64,000 nt of DNA from Corynebacterium sphenisci DSM 44792 (GCF_001941505.1 NZ_CP009248.1:744001-808000); one strand, 5' to 3'. Counted from the stretch's first letter, positions 1 to 8,512 are shown. The notes: generated by a model from the sequence alone, not told the origin. Translations and numbers: made by a program.

Positions 1-320
1 GGCCAAATGATGTTGACACTATACTCACCCGGGAGCTTCATGTTTTAAGGGTTCTCGAGGATAATGCGCTCGGCATGACCCCCTACTACCTCCTCTACTT
101 GCTTACGACTCCTCAAGTCAAACTCCAAACCCAGGCGCGAGTGTTCCTTGATACGACCTTGCCTAATATCGGTGACCGATATAAATCCATTAGGCTTCCC
201 ATCGCCAAAGATAAGGTTATCCGTAAAGAACTCTCCGAGAAGGTCCGATCCGCCGTGGAGGCCCGCTGGATTGCCATGGAAGATATTCGGGAACTTCTTC
301 AGGAAGAGTCTTTTGACTAG
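1..320 (+). CDS. C-terminal end of a restriction-modification protein (specificity/TRD type), 5' part outside window
   Basis: An open frame enters from the left edge (first full codon at position 3) and stops with TAG at 318-320; about 105 residues are visible. The segment LPNIGDRY followed by IRLPI, and the Lys/Glu-rich helix after it, resemble the end of target-recognition domains in HsdS subunits and in methylase-specificity fusion proteins. That family places the protein in DNA recognition for methylation or cleavage. An internal ATG at 75 is unlikely to be the true start because the frame stays open upstream. Codon use is much less GC-biased than in the rest of the window, which suggests transfer. 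A terminator-like hairpin follows 20 bases downstream. Whether this is type I, IIG or another type cannot be told from the fragment. Confidence 0.55.
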   Translation, partial: PNDVDTILTRELHVLRVLEDNALGMTPYYLLYLLTTPQVKLQTQARVFLDTTLPNIGDRYKSIRLPIAKDKVIRKELSEKVRSAVEARWIAMEDIRELLQEESFD

Positions 321-339
321 TCTAGGATGGAGTCACGCC

Positions 340-369
340 TAACGCCACATGGTCCTTAGCGTTATTTTT
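340..369 (+). terminator. Rho-independent terminator after the restriction-modification gene
   Basis: Inverted repeat TAACGC (340-345) and GCGTTA (359-364) followed directly by a run of five T at 365-369. It lies 20 bases after the stop of the gene ending at 320. Confidence 0.55.
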
Positions 370-1049
370 GCTTCGTTCGGCTCTGTTAAGGTCCTTGGTA
401 AAATCCTTTTGGAATGCCGGTTTGTGTGACGGCTACAAGCTCCCGTTATAGGGCCGATTCGGATGTGGTTAGCCTTGGTAAAAATGGGGCTCTAGGGGAT
501 ACTGAGCGGTGCTGTGTCTCGGTTGCCTATTCCCCCATTGGCTTAGTTTGTAGATCGTTGATTGCCCTGGGTAGGTTGACGCAACCCGTGCGCTGTGGAT
601 TTCCCTTGTCTCTCCGTCGCTGGTTCCCGGGCTTGCCCGGGAAGTCGCCCTGAATGCACGTTCCGCACCTGCGGGTCGTTGGTGCTATGCCGCAAGAGCA
701 GCCCCCAGATGCTCGGCACTGTCGAGATCGGAGGACTCGACGATGTACATCATGATTTCCGAGGCGGAGTTGTTGACCACGCCCGGCATGGCTCTCCAAG
801 ACCTGGGATACTGGGCAGGCATCAAGGAGCGCCACCCCCGGCGGCGTTTGTCCACCGTTGGGTTGGCAGGCCCCTTAGGTCGGGGCCATCTCCGGGATGG
901 TCTTCCCGATTCCCTCCATCGCGGCCACCACCACAGCGCGGCGGGCAAGGGACTTTATGATGCACGTCCCGCAACGGGTTTGGGTCCTTCGCCGCACCGG
1001 TCTTGGGACAGCACTGCACCCGGGAACGGCCAGCGGCGTTCAGCCCTGT
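370..1049. other. Non-coding or decayed accessory stretch, no supportable gene
   Basis: G+C rises along this stretch from the AT-richer left end toward the genome norm. Short open frames exist on both strands near 685-960, but none shows a recognisable domain, ribosome site or third-position bias that favours one strand. A hairpin with a 9-base-pair stem (TTCCCGGGC and GCCCGGGAA, 624-643) could be a terminator. The stretch ends where homology to DyP peroxidase begins abruptly, so it probably holds a rearrangement junction. Confidence 0.4.
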
Positions 1050-1487
1050 CGGCCCGGCGCCGGCTCCTCGGTGCTGCTCTTCCAGAAGTGGGAGCACCGC
1101 AGCCGGGACTGGGAGGGCCTCGGCGAGGACCGGCAGGAGGAGATCATCGGCCGCACCAAGGTGGACAGCGTCGAATTCGACGACGAGGTCAAGCCGGAGG
1201 ACTCCCATGTCGCCCGCTCCGTGGTGGAGGTCGACGGGGAGGAGCTCGACGTCTACCGGCGCAACGTCGCCTACGGCGATTTCGGGGAGCACGGCACCGT
1301 CTTCGTCGGCTTCAGGCACGACCAGTGGCGCCTGGAGCAGATGCTGGTGCGCATGGCCGGCGCCGACGGCGGGCCCTGGGACACCCTCACCCGCTTCACC
1401 GACGCGCTCACCGGATCCTGGAACGTCTGCCCCGCGGTGGGGGCGCTGGCGGAGGTCGCCGAACCCTACCTGCCGGAGGAGGATTAG
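1050..1487 (+). pseudogene. DyP-type peroxidase, C-terminal fragment
   Basis: From about position 1053 the frame reads as the C-terminal half of a dye-decolourising (DyP) haem peroxidase. It has the strand ending in LLFQKWEH, the IIGRTK segment, the SHVA segment expected to carry the proximal haem histidine, the FVGFRHD strand and the final helix DALTGSW. The N-terminal half, including the GXXDG motif with the catalytic Asp, is absent. The in-frame codons upstream of 1050 do not resemble the family. The fragment is about 145 residues against some 300-350 in complete proteins, so it cannot be an active enzyme. It stops with TAG at 1485-1487, in the flank of the IS481-family element, which starts two bases later. 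Confidence 0.7.
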
Positions 1488-2452
1488 GTGTTGTGCCCCG
1501 TGAGGTTGTGAACGATCTTTGCGGGGCTTAGGCCGCCCAGTGCAGTGTGGGGTCGGTGGTGATTGTAGGTGTGCAACCACCGCTGGTACGTCGCCGCGCG
1601 GGCGGCCTCACTGTCGTAGGTGTCGGCGTAGGCCCACTGAAGCGGCCAGGGTCCGGTTGAACCGCTCGACCTTCCCACCTGCCTGGGGCCGGTACGGCCG
1701 GGTGAAGATGTGCTTGATGTTCTGCGCGGCGAGGGTCTTGGCCAGCAGCCGCGACCGGTAGGCCGAGCCGTTGTCGGTCATCACTCTGGCGATGGTGAGA
1801 CGCACGCCGGCGTAGAACTCGCGCGCCCGGGCCCAGAACCCGGTGACGGTCTCCTTGGTCTCGTCGTCGAGGAACTCCGAGTACGCCAGCCGGGAGCAGT
1901 CGTCGACTTTCGTGGTGGCCGAAGGCGTAGCCGACTCCGCAAGTGGCCCTTGGTGGCGTCGTTTCCGCGGCCCAGGGCCCGCCAGCCGCCACCGTCGGGG
2001 ATCCGCCCGAGCCTCCCCACGTCCATGTGGACCAGCTCACCGGGGGTGTCGTAGACGTAGCTGCGGGCCGGCTCGCGGCGCACCGGCAACCCGGTGGCCC
2101 GATCCAGGCACGCCAGAATGCCATCCGGTACCGCCGAAGCACCCGGTGCACCCTCCGTTGGGTTCAACCCCAGGTGGTAGGCGATGCGCGCCGGCCCCCA
2201 CCGGCGGGTGTGCCGCAAGCCGATGATGCGCCGCTCGGTGCGCCTGGGGGTCCGATTCGGGCAGGTCGCCGGGGTGCTGGGCCGGTCGACCATCGGCTGG
2301 CCGGCCCGGTAGCGCCGCGACCACTTCTACGCGGTGGACACCGAGACCTGGAAGCGCTCGGCTGCGCGGGCGCAGCTCCACCCGTCGTCGACGATGAGCT
2401 TGGCCAGGCGCAGTCGCCCGGTGGGGGTCAAAGGTGCGTTAGCGTGGGACAT
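1484..2452 (-). pseudogene. IS481-family transposase, interrupted by a stop and frameshifts
   Basis: The frame starts with ATG at 2452 (MSHANAPLTP), typical of the N-terminal helix-turn-helix of IS481 transposases. It has an in-frame TAG after about 42 codons, just before KWSRRYR. Further on, the expected integrase-core sequence continues only by changing frame several times. HMDVGRLGRIPDGGGWRALG carries the first Asp, VMTDNGSAYRS the second, and GKVERFNRT the Glu of the DDE triad; the end NHHRPHTALGG is typical of the family. The total span of 969 bases equals 323 codons, the usual family length, so decay is by small changes rather than large deletion. The final TAA (1484-1486) lies in the flanking target site, outside the terminal repeat. 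Not active as read. Confidence 0.85.
1489..1514 (+). repeat. Left terminal inverted repeat of the IS481-family element
   Basis: Begins TGTTGTGCCCCG and ends GGTTGTGAACG. Pairs with 2560-2585 with four mismatches. Confidence 0.7.
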
Positions 2453-2559
2453 GGAAGGGGCGTTTCTGTCGTCTTTGAGTGTGGTAACCCAAGACATACA
2501 CAGAAGCGGCCTTCCCCCTATGGGCCTATCCCCGCATACGCGGAGATCCCGGCAGGCAA

Positions 2560-2585
2560 CGTTCGCAACCTACCGGGACACAACA
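2560..2585 (-). repeat. Right terminal inverted repeat of the IS481-family element
   Basis: Read on the minus strand it begins TGTTGTGTCCCG and ends GGTTGCGAACG, matching the left end at 22 of 26 positions. Confidence 0.7.
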
Positions 2586-2595
2586 CCTAGAGCTC

Positions 2596-2766
2596 CTACG
2601 TCAAAACCTGCACCTTGTGAGCCAGCTCGCTAAGGTTGTCGGCGAGGGCAGCGTTGCGCGCGGCTACGGTCCTATGGGAGTCGGCAAGCTCGAGTAGGGC
2701 AATACGAATATAGTTCTGGTTGTTCACCAGTTCCGCAAGCAGCTGCTGCATCTTATCTTCTTCCAT
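2596..2766 (-). CDS. Small helical protein, function unknown (56 aa)
   Basis: A complete 56-codon frame on the minus strand: ATG at 2766, TAG ending at 2596. A clear Shine-Dalgarno sequence TAGGAGGG lies about eight bases upstream. The product begins MEEDKMQQLLAELVNNQNYI and ends HKVQVLT. It is rich in Leu, Ala, Glu and Asn with a hydrophobic spacing that suggests one or two amphipathic helices and perhaps a coiled coil. No signal peptide or membrane segment is visible. Codon use is less GC-biased than the genome norm, as in the restriction fragment at 1-320, so it probably belongs to acquired DNA. The stop lies only 10 bases from the right end of the decayed insertion sequence. I do not recognise a family. 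Confidence 0.55.
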   Translation of the reverse strand: MEEDKMQQLLAELVNNQNYIRIALLELADSHRTVAARNAALADNLSELAHKVQVLT

Positions 2767-2953
2767 TCTGGTACCCTCCTAATTCGTGGGTTGTGCATTC
2801 GGGACGATTTTCAGTTTTACTCAGTGTTTTTCATCAATCCAGGCGGGGGTAGCGGACGGGGGTAGCAAGGGCTAATCACGAGGGTTTCGCATGATTTTTG
2901 TCCAAGGAGCCAAAGCCCATGGCGGACACCCGGCGAAACCGACCCAGAAGTAA

Positions 2954-3474
2954 CACGGGATCTCCTACGAGTCCCGGCACCGCGATGACCGCGCCCCCTA
3001 CGTCATCATCCAGAAGCAGACCGGGCGGCGGTGGGTGCTGATGAAGCGCGACGCCCCCGAACTGGAGACCTTTGACAGCGTCACCGCCGCGAGGAGCGCA
3101 TCGCCTTCATCGCCAGCGGGGAGGAGGATCCGGAACCGGCGAGCGATTGCTGCTTCCTCACCACAGCCTGTGAGGTGGTGATGGGGCAGGCCTTCCGTGA
3201 CGACGCCCTGGAGCTGGAGACCCTGCGCCGGCACCGGGATCGGCGCGCCGCCGAGCGTCCGGCGTTGAGGCCTCTGGTCACCGAGTACTACGACCGGGCA
3301 CCCCGGATCGTCGACGCCATCGCCGCTGAGGGCAACGGGGAGGAGGTGTACCGCGGCACTTTCGACCGGATGGTGCTACCCACCGGCCGGCTGCTCGATG
3401 CGGGCCGCGATGATGAGGCCATCGACCTCTACTACCGGGAGTTCATCGGGCTGCGCGACCGGTACGGGGTGTAG
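2954..3474 (+). pseudogene. CFI-box-CTERM domain protein, frameshifted
   Basis: The 3' part (frame with stop at 3472-3474) reads CCFLTTACEVVMGQAF and continues LRPLVTEYYDRAPRIVDAI. This is the CFI-box-CTERM domain found at the C-terminus of diverse bacterial proteins. Upstream the matching text lies in another frame: YESRHRDDRAPYVIIQK, then WVLMKRDAPELETFDSV, open from just after a TAA at 2951-2953. The domain frame has a TGA at 3073-3075, so one base appears gained or lost near 3085-3095. No convincing start or ribosome site precedes the first segment. Either a decayed gene or a sequencing error. The domain is of unknown function and often sits in stress or mobile contexts. Confidence 0.6.
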
Positions 3475-3799
3475 ACCCCGTGGCGGGAGGGAGCGAGCCG
3501 GCGGTATCGGGTGTCGTCAGGCCGATGCCGCCGGCCTCGCCGGGATCATTCATGCGTGCGGGAACGGCGACCGGGCCTATGAGATCAGACGGCCCCGGCA
3601 GGTGGGGCGATTGCGGGCTCCGCGGTGAGCTCCGGTTCCGGTGAGGGCCCCACGGGCCTGTGCTCATGATGCGTTTGGCCGTCGGTGCCCGCGGATTACC
3701 GTCCAGGGGGCCACGGGGAGGCTCCGGGGGAGCCGGGATACCTTGCCCACATGAGGAAGCTCAAAGGAAGACCGAGCGCCGAGGGTGGCTCGCCGTATG
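3475..3799. other. Intergenic stretch, nothing recognised
   Basis: Between the frameshifted CFI-box gene and the convergent gene ending at 3800. Short frames on both strands lack ribosome sites and family resemblance. No clear terminator hairpin with a T run was seen. Confidence 0.4.
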
Positions 3800-4618
3800 T
3801 CACTGCGCGGCCCCGTACTGCCAGAGGAACATGTCCAGCACCTTCCCCAGCGGCAGCGGGTGCGCGGTCCTCCGTGCGGTGCGGGGATCGATCACCCCGA
3901 CCTCATGCCGAATGCCGTCGAAGGGGCCCCGGTGGCTCTCGTAGAAGCCGCGGAGGGCTGCCAGCGCGGTCGCATTCGCCCGTGAGAAGCCCGGATCCCC
4001 TGGCTCCTGGAGGGCCTTCCGGGCCTCCTGGAAGTAGCTGTCGAAGGCGGGGATGCAGCCCCACACCCCGAGCATCACCTTGGTCACCAGGGTCAACGAG
4101 GTGCCGCCCTCGGGCAGCAGAGCCCGCTCCAGCTTCACCCAGGCCTCGTCGAAGAGAGCGCAGGCGTCCGTCTCCCGTGCCGTCCGGGGATACTGCGGAA
4201 CATCGAAGGCGTGCAGGCCGCCGACCCGGTGCACTCCTCGTTCCCCGGATTCGGTGAGCTCCCCGCTGTATTGGGCGATGACGCCGATGGCGGCGTCATA
4301 GTGCAGCAGGTTCGTGCGCTGCCCGAGGAATCCCGAGCCCCGGTACATCCCCCAGGAGGCCAGGAACATGCCCAGGTGCATCCGATCCAGCTCCCGGCTC
4401 GACGCATCCAGGGGAGAGGTGAGGAAATGCAGGTAGCAGAGATCCCAGGCCAGCTCCCGGTTCACCGCGGCATCCTCGACGCCACCGGCCTCCGCGGACG
4501 GCTCCCGGGGAGGTTCCGCGCTTTCCCACACCCGGCGCGGCGGCACCGCCACCGAATGCCCGCAGCGGCGGTAGTCCCGGATCGTGTCGTGGATGAGCTG
4601 CGGGTCGACCGTCCGCAT
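3800..4618 (-). CDS. Conserved hypothetical protein (272 aa)
   Basis: ATG at 4618 is preceded by GGAGGA at a good distance, which fixes the start (MRTVDPQLIH). The protein is soluble-looking, with no signal peptide or membrane helix. It is rich in aromatic residues: LCYLHFLTSPLD, LASWGMYRGSGFL, then later VMLGVWGCIPAFDSYF. The pattern is that of an all-helical protein with buried Trp/Phe, similar in flavour to uncharacterised proteins annotated only as hypothetical. It lies 63 bases downstream of the RNase H-like gene on the same strand and is probably co-transcribed with it. That makes a joint nucleic-acid-related or defence role possible, though nothing in this sequence proves it. Confidence 0.7.
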   Translation of the reverse strand: MRTVDPQLIHDTIRDYRRCGHSVAVPPRRVWESAEPPREPSAEAGGVEDAAVNRELAWDLCYLHFLTSPLDASSRELDRMHLGMFLASWGMYRGSGFLGQRTNLLHYDAAIGVIAQYSGELTESGERGVHRVGGLHAFDVPQYPRTARETDACALFDEAWVKLERALLPEGGTSLTLVTKVMLGVWGCIPAFDSYFQEARKALQEPGDPGFSRANATALAALRGFYESHRGPFDGIRHEVGVIDPRTARRTAHPLPLGKVLDMFLWQYGAAQ

Positions 4619-4681
4619 GGGGGTTCCTCCGGATGGGCTTCGGGATATGGGGTCCTCGACAGCCGACGGTACCGGGTGGCG

Positions 4682-5803
4682 CTACGCCGACATGGGCGCC
4701 GGCATATCGCCGAGGCCGGTCGGGGGCGCCGGGGTCGCGCCCGGTGCGGGGGTTCGCACGCTCAATGGCGGCGTCATGTCGAGCACCTTCGCCGGGCGGC
4801 CGCCGCCGGCGGCGGGCCGGGGGTGCATGAGGGCCCGGACCCGGCTCAGCGGGTGCAGCTCCGTGATCTCCTCCCGGTCCAGCAGCGCCAGCCACTCCAC
4901 CCCGAACCAGGCCCCGGGCTCGGAGAGATCCCCCAGGTCCGGGTGGTTTGCCGTCAGGTGGGCCCGCCAGAACTCGTGCAGCCGCGCCAGGCGGGACTGC
5001 CCCAGGGGATCGTCGATGGCCCGGGTCATCCCGTGCCGGGCCACCGCATCGGCCATCTCCGTGGCGGGCAGACCCTGGTGGCCGGGGCGGTGGTGCGCCT
5101 CGACGCGGATGCCCATACCGCGCAGCACCTGCACCGCATCGAGCAGCCGGCGCGCCTCCGGCAGCCGGGCCTCCTCGGCATCCGGATCCCCCTGCTCGAT
5201 GATCCGCGCCACCGCATCGCAGTCGGAGACCAGCTGGATCCGCCGCGCCCGCGGGTCCGGCCGGGTCAGGGCGAGTTCGGCGGCGCGCAGTTCCGCCTGG
5301 ATGCTGCCCTCGCCCGGCCCCAGGGACACCAGCCGGGACCACAGGGAACCGTCGGTGGCGACTCCGCCGAGGGTGGCGAGTTCCCCGTCCAGGCAGGTCG
5401 CGTCGGAGACCACCACCAGGGTGCCTCCGCAGTCCAGGTCGCCCGCGAAACCCGTCGCCGGACCATCCGGCGCCGCGGGGGTGCGCGGGGTGCTCAGCGC
5501 CAGGTGCTCCAGGTAGCCGACCAGGGCGGGGCTGTGCAGCGGGTTATGTCCCAGATGGCGGTACTGCCCGTAGTCCACCGTGGCCTCCGGATGTCGGCGG
5601 CGCAGCGCGGCCACTGCCTCCCGGACCCGGCGGTCCAGGCCCCGGTGGTGCACCAGATCGCTGAACACCTCCAGGGACCCGTCCGGGGCGACGACCGCGG
5701 TGAAGCGGACGTGGCCGCTGAGGGTGTTCGTGGGCAGGGCGAGCACGGTGATGAACCCGCCCCCGGTGGTGGGCTCGATGAGAGGGGAGAGGTTCGCGTC
5801 CAT
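4682..5803 (-). CDS. RNase H-like fold protein (373 aa)
   Basis: The middle of the protein matches the RNase HI fold. VVVSDATCLDG places an Asp at about 134, SIQAELRAAELAL a Glu at about 171, IQLVSDCDAV an Asp at about 194, and PATEMADAVAR an Asp at about 252. These give the D-E-D-D set of metal ligands, and HHRPGHQG resembles the substrate-side loop before the last Asp. An N-terminal domain of about 120 residues and a Pro-rich tail are extra to simple RNase HI. The likely activity is cleavage of RNA in RNA/DNA hybrids, but the long flanks suggest a specialised role. I choose ATG 5803 over 5854 because TAGCCT lies seven bases upstream (5811-5816), a leaderless promoter arrangement. The gene at 4618 follows 63 bases downstream. 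Confidence 0.65.
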   Translation of the reverse strand: MDANLSPLIEPTTGGGFITVLALPTNTLSGHVRFTAVVAPDGSLEVFSDLVHHRGLDRRVREAVAALRRRHPEATVDYGQYRHLGHNPLHSPALVGYLEHLALSTPRTPAAPDGPATGFAGDLDCGGTLVVVSDATCLDGELATLGGVATDGSLWSRLVSLGPGEGSIQAELRAAELALTRPDPRARRIQLVSDCDAVARIIEQGDPDAEEARLPEARRLLDAVQVLRGMGIRVEAHHRPGHQGLPATEMADAVARHGMTRAIDDPLGQSRLARLHEFWRAHLTANHPDLGDLSEPGAWFGVEWLALLDREEITELHPLSRVRALMHPRPAAGGGRPAKVLDMTPPLSVRTPAPGATPAPPTGLGDMPAPMSA

Positions 5804-5810
5804 GGCCCGG

Positions 5811-5816
5811 AGGCTA
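5811..5816 (-). promoter_or_regulatory. -10 element of a leaderless promoter for the RNase H-like gene
   Basis: TAGCCT on the minus strand, separated by seven bases from ATG 5803. It supports that start over the more distant one. Confidence 0.45.
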
Positions 5817-6195
5817 GGGCGGCCCCGGACGCCGGCAGGCGGATCCCGGGACATGTGTTCGGGAAATAAAGTTCAGGAGTGAATTCCGGCGTCTTCGGGT
5901 TGCCGGGGTGGGGGAGGGGACCGCCCGGCCCGGCCCCCACGACCGGGACGCCTGGGGTGCCGGCCGCTGCAGGGGTGCCGGATCCGGGCGGCGATGCCCG
6001 CGGGGCGCAGGACCCCGCCTTCGTCACTGTGACGGAAGAGGGATGGCCTGGTGTCGTGGGCGCGGTGCCGGGATCCGGTCGGGCATCGTCTTCCGGGGGT
6101 GGCAGGGGAGGCTTCCCTCGCCATTTCGGCGAGGGGCTGCGGTTCCCGCTGCTACCGTCGCGGCCATCCACCGCCACCACACGGAAGGGCGAGCC

Positions 6196-6717
6196 ATGCC
6201 ATCGCACCCCATCCCGCAGGATCCGAACCAGGCCGACCCGGCCGGCGGCGGAGGGAAACCGTGGTACCGCCGGCCCGGTTGCCTCTTCGGCATCGTCTTC
6301 GTCGCCGTGTTCGGCATCATCATCCTCATCACCGTCGTGTCGGTGCTCGGGCTCCGGGGGTGGTACGGGCCCGCGGACACGGTCGTCGAGGGTGTCCGGG
6401 AGGAGCTCGGGGACGGGCATGTGGTCACCTACGAAATCGGCGGTGACGCCCGGGACGTGCTGGCCACCTACTACGCCGGCGAGGAGGGGATCGTCCAGGA
6501 GGATGGCGTCGCCGCCGGCTGGTCCACCGAGGTGGCCCTCGACGGCCCGCCCGGCGCCGAACTGCTCGCCGCCAACGCCCCCGATGAGGAGGGCGCCGTC
6601 ACCTGCCGGATCATCGTCAACGGGGTGACCATCGCCGAGGACAGCGGCGGCGGCCGCGGCGGGGCCGCCGGCTGCAGCGCCGATCTCGGGGCCATCCAGG
6701 ACGCCGAGCGGAAGTAG
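6196..6717 (+). CDS. MmpS-like membrane-anchored protein (173 aa)
   Basis: ATG at 6196 follows GGAAGGGCGAG. The first 26 residues are hydrophilic; a single membrane helix (CLFGIVFVAVFGIIILITVV, about 29-48) leads to an extracytoplasmic domain. The outer part has the layout of the MmpS family: VTYEIGG, then a Trp-Ser strand (GWSTEV), then VTCRIIVNGVTIAED, and a final Cys that could pair with the Cys of VTCRI. In mycobacteria MmpS proteins assist MmpL lipid exporters. No MmpL gene is nearby, so the partner, if any, is elsewhere. An upstream ATG in the same frame (5908) would add a Pro/Gly-rich stretch without family resemblance and was not chosen. Confidence 0.65.
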   Translation: MPSHPIPQDPNQADPAGGGGKPWYRRPGCLFGIVFVAVFGIIILITVVSVLGLRGWYGPADTVVEGVREELGDGHVVTYEIGGDARDVLATYYAGEEGIVQEDGVAAGWSTEVALDGPPGAELLAANAPDEEGAVTCRIIVNGVTIAEDSGGGRGGAAGCSADLGAIQDAERK

Positions 6718-6744
6718 CCCCGCCGGCCCCGGCGGACCCGGGGC

Positions 6745-8499
6745 CTACCCGTCCTCCCGGGGGTCGCGCCGGGATCGCAGCGCGGCCTCCAGCTCCCGGA
6801 AGGCCGCGGCGCCCGCGCCCTCATCGGGCAGCAGCAGATGCCGGTCCCCGGTCTGGTCCGCGCCATGCTCCAGGGCCACCTGCAGTCCGAAGGGGGCGGC
6901 GATCCGCGCCAGCCGCTCCCGGGCGGTGTGCGGGGCGGCCTCCATCAGCTCCATCAGCCGCCAGTGCCCGGGCGGATCTGCGAGGATGCCCGCCAGGGTC
7001 CGCACCGCCTCCCGGGGCGCCGGGGGCTCCGGGGCCCACTCCGGCAGGCTGGGCCCCTGCGCGGCCCCGGGGGCCTCGTCGGCGGCGCCGGCCGGGTCCG
7101 GGCCGCAGTAGCGGATGGTGCCGACCAGCACCGCTCCGTCGATGGCGAAGGGCGCCTGCTCCGCCACGGTGGCCGGCAGCAGCAGATGCAGCGGCCGGCC
7201 CCGCCAGGTCGCGGTGCACATGATGGTGCCGATGCCGCCGTCCAGGGCCCAGTCCACCCGGCGCGGATCCTGCAGCCGCACCGCCACCGTCCACGGATCC
7301 CCGTAATGCGGCCGGCGCTCCTCGGGCAGGCCCGGGTGCGCCGCATCCGGATCCGGCACCCCGGGCAGCCACCGGGCGAGGTCCACGCCGCGGTCGAAGA
7401 CGGCGACCTCGGTGGCGGCGAACTCCCACAGGCCCTCCGCCCCGGAGTAGGCCACCGGCCGCCACCGCCCGGTGACCGCGTCCAGGGTGATCGCGAACCC
7501 GTCCGCGCCATGGGTGAGCTCCACCCCGGCCGCGCCGGTGCCGTCCCGGTATTCGCGCACCGCCCAGTCCACCCCGGTGTCCCGGGCGAAGAGGGTGGTC
7601 CACACCGCGGACTGGTCCCCGGGCACGAAGCCCAGGGCGGCGGGGATGGTCGAGGTCAGCTCCATGGTCGGCGGTCGGCCGGCGATGGTGTACACCTCCA
7701 GCCGGGGCGGGGCCGCCGGGGCGTGCCGGGGGTACTCCAGCACGGTGGGCTCGGCGAAGTGGAAGGGCCCCGGATGCGGTTCCGCCGGTTCGAAGGCCCC
7801 GGTGGTGAGCATCGCCGCGGTGAGCGCCGCCCCCGCCGGATAGGGATCGGCCACGCCCGCCCGGGCGGGGGCGCACACGTCCACCGCGGTGCCGTCGCCG
7901 AACTCGCAGACCAGGTGGTGGAAGGCGCACCCGGTGAGGGTGTTGGCCAGCTCCTCGGCGGAGCGGATCCGCAGGGTGGCGCGCGGGGTGGCCGAGGCCG
8001 CGTGGGCGGTGGCGAACTCCGCCAGGCCCGCGGTGAGGGGCCCCTCGGCGGCGACGGCCGCGTCCTGGCCGGCGAGCAGGGTCAGGTGCAGCAGCCCGGG
8101 CCGGAAGAGCCGGTCGGTGTCGCAGCGCCCGGCCCCGGGCAGCGGCGCATGGGCCAGGGGGTCGACGAAGCGGTAGGGCAGCATCGCCGGGGGATCGGCG
8201 GCCTCCGGCAGCGCCGCCATCGCGAACCCGTAGATCGGGTCCTCGGCGCTGGACAGGCAGGGCACGGTGGTGCCCGCCCCGGCGAAGCCGAGGGTGAGCT
8301 CCGCGGCGCCGAAGAGCACCGCCGCCCCGGAGGGGTCCACGTGCACCCGGGGCAGCAGCGGACCCGCCGCGCCCCAGTCGATGAGCCGCGGCACCGAGCG
8401 CACCGCCGCGCCGGGCAGCTCCGCGGCGGCGCCCGCGGGGGAGGGGTCCGCGAAGGCGAAGCCGAGGGCGTGCTGGTGGTCGGCGAAGGCGTCGCTCAT
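6745..8499 (-). CDS. Large hypothetical protein (584 aa)
   Basis: A long frame with strong GC bias at the third codon position, starting at ATG 8499. TAGCCT lies seven bases upstream (8507-8512), so the message is probably leaderless. The protein is acidic and rich in Ala, Gly and Pro, with no signal peptide or membrane helix. The middle (LEVYTIAGRPPTMELTSTIP, then VWTTLFARDTGVDWAV) and the segment TIMCTATWRGRPLHLLLPA suggest beta-rich domains. The last 70 residues look helical. I do not recognise a family. It stands alone between the MmpS-like gene (convergent, 27 bases between stops) and a long intergenic stretch, so context gives no function. Confidence 0.6.
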   Translation of the reverse strand: MSDAFADHQHALGFAFADPSPAGAAAELPGAAVRSVPRLIDWGAAGPLLPRVHVDPSGAAVLFGAAELTLGFAGAGTTVPCLSSAEDPIYGFAMAALPEAADPPAMLPYRFVDPLAHAPLPGAGRCDTDRLFRPGLLHLTLLAGQDAAVAAEGPLTAGLAEFATAHAASATPRATLRIRSAEELANTLTGCAFHHLVCEFGDGTAVDVCAPARAGVADPYPAGAALTAAMLTTGAFEPAEPHPGPFHFAEPTVLEYPRHAPAAPPRLEVYTIAGRPPTMELTSTIPAALGFVPGDQSAVWTTLFARDTGVDWAVREYRDGTGAAGVELTHGADGFAITLDAVTGRWRPVAYSGAEGLWEFAATEVAVFDRGVDLARWLPGVPDPDAAHPGLPEERRPHYGDPWTVAVRLQDPRRVDWALDGGIGTIMCTATWRGRPLHLLLPATVAEQAPFAIDGAVLVGTIRYCGPDPAGAADEAPGAAQGPSLPEWAPEPPAPREAVRTLAGILADPPGHWRLMELMEAAPHTARERLARIAAPFGLQVALEHGADQTGDRHLLLPDEGAGAAAFRELEAALRSRRDPREDG

Positions 8500-8506
8500 G
8501 AAGGTG

Positions 8507-8512
8507 AGGCTA
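8507..8512 (-). promoter_or_regulatory. -10 element of a leaderless promoter for the 584-aa protein gene
   Basis: TAGCCT on the minus strand, seven bases before ATG 8499. Confidence 0.45.

Larger units (their letters stand above)
1489..2585 (-). mobile_element. IS481-family insertion sequence, decayed
   Basis: The element is about 1.1 kb, bounded by imperfect 26-base terminal inverted repeats at 1489-1514 and 2560-2585 (22 of 26 positions agree; both begin TGTTGTG). Between them lies one transposase reading frame on the minus strand. The six bases outside the ends are ATTAGG on the left and CCTAGA on the right, which resemble the NCTAGN target known for IS481 with one base changed. The element lies between the DyP fragment and a small gene whose stop is 10 bases from the right end. 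Confidence 0.75.

Noticed and set aside
743-1531. Long plus-strand frame beginning MYIMISEAELL
   Set aside because: After about 35 codons it turns into Arg/Gly-rich text, a typical shadow in high-GC DNA; the DyP fragment lies in another frame of the same region.
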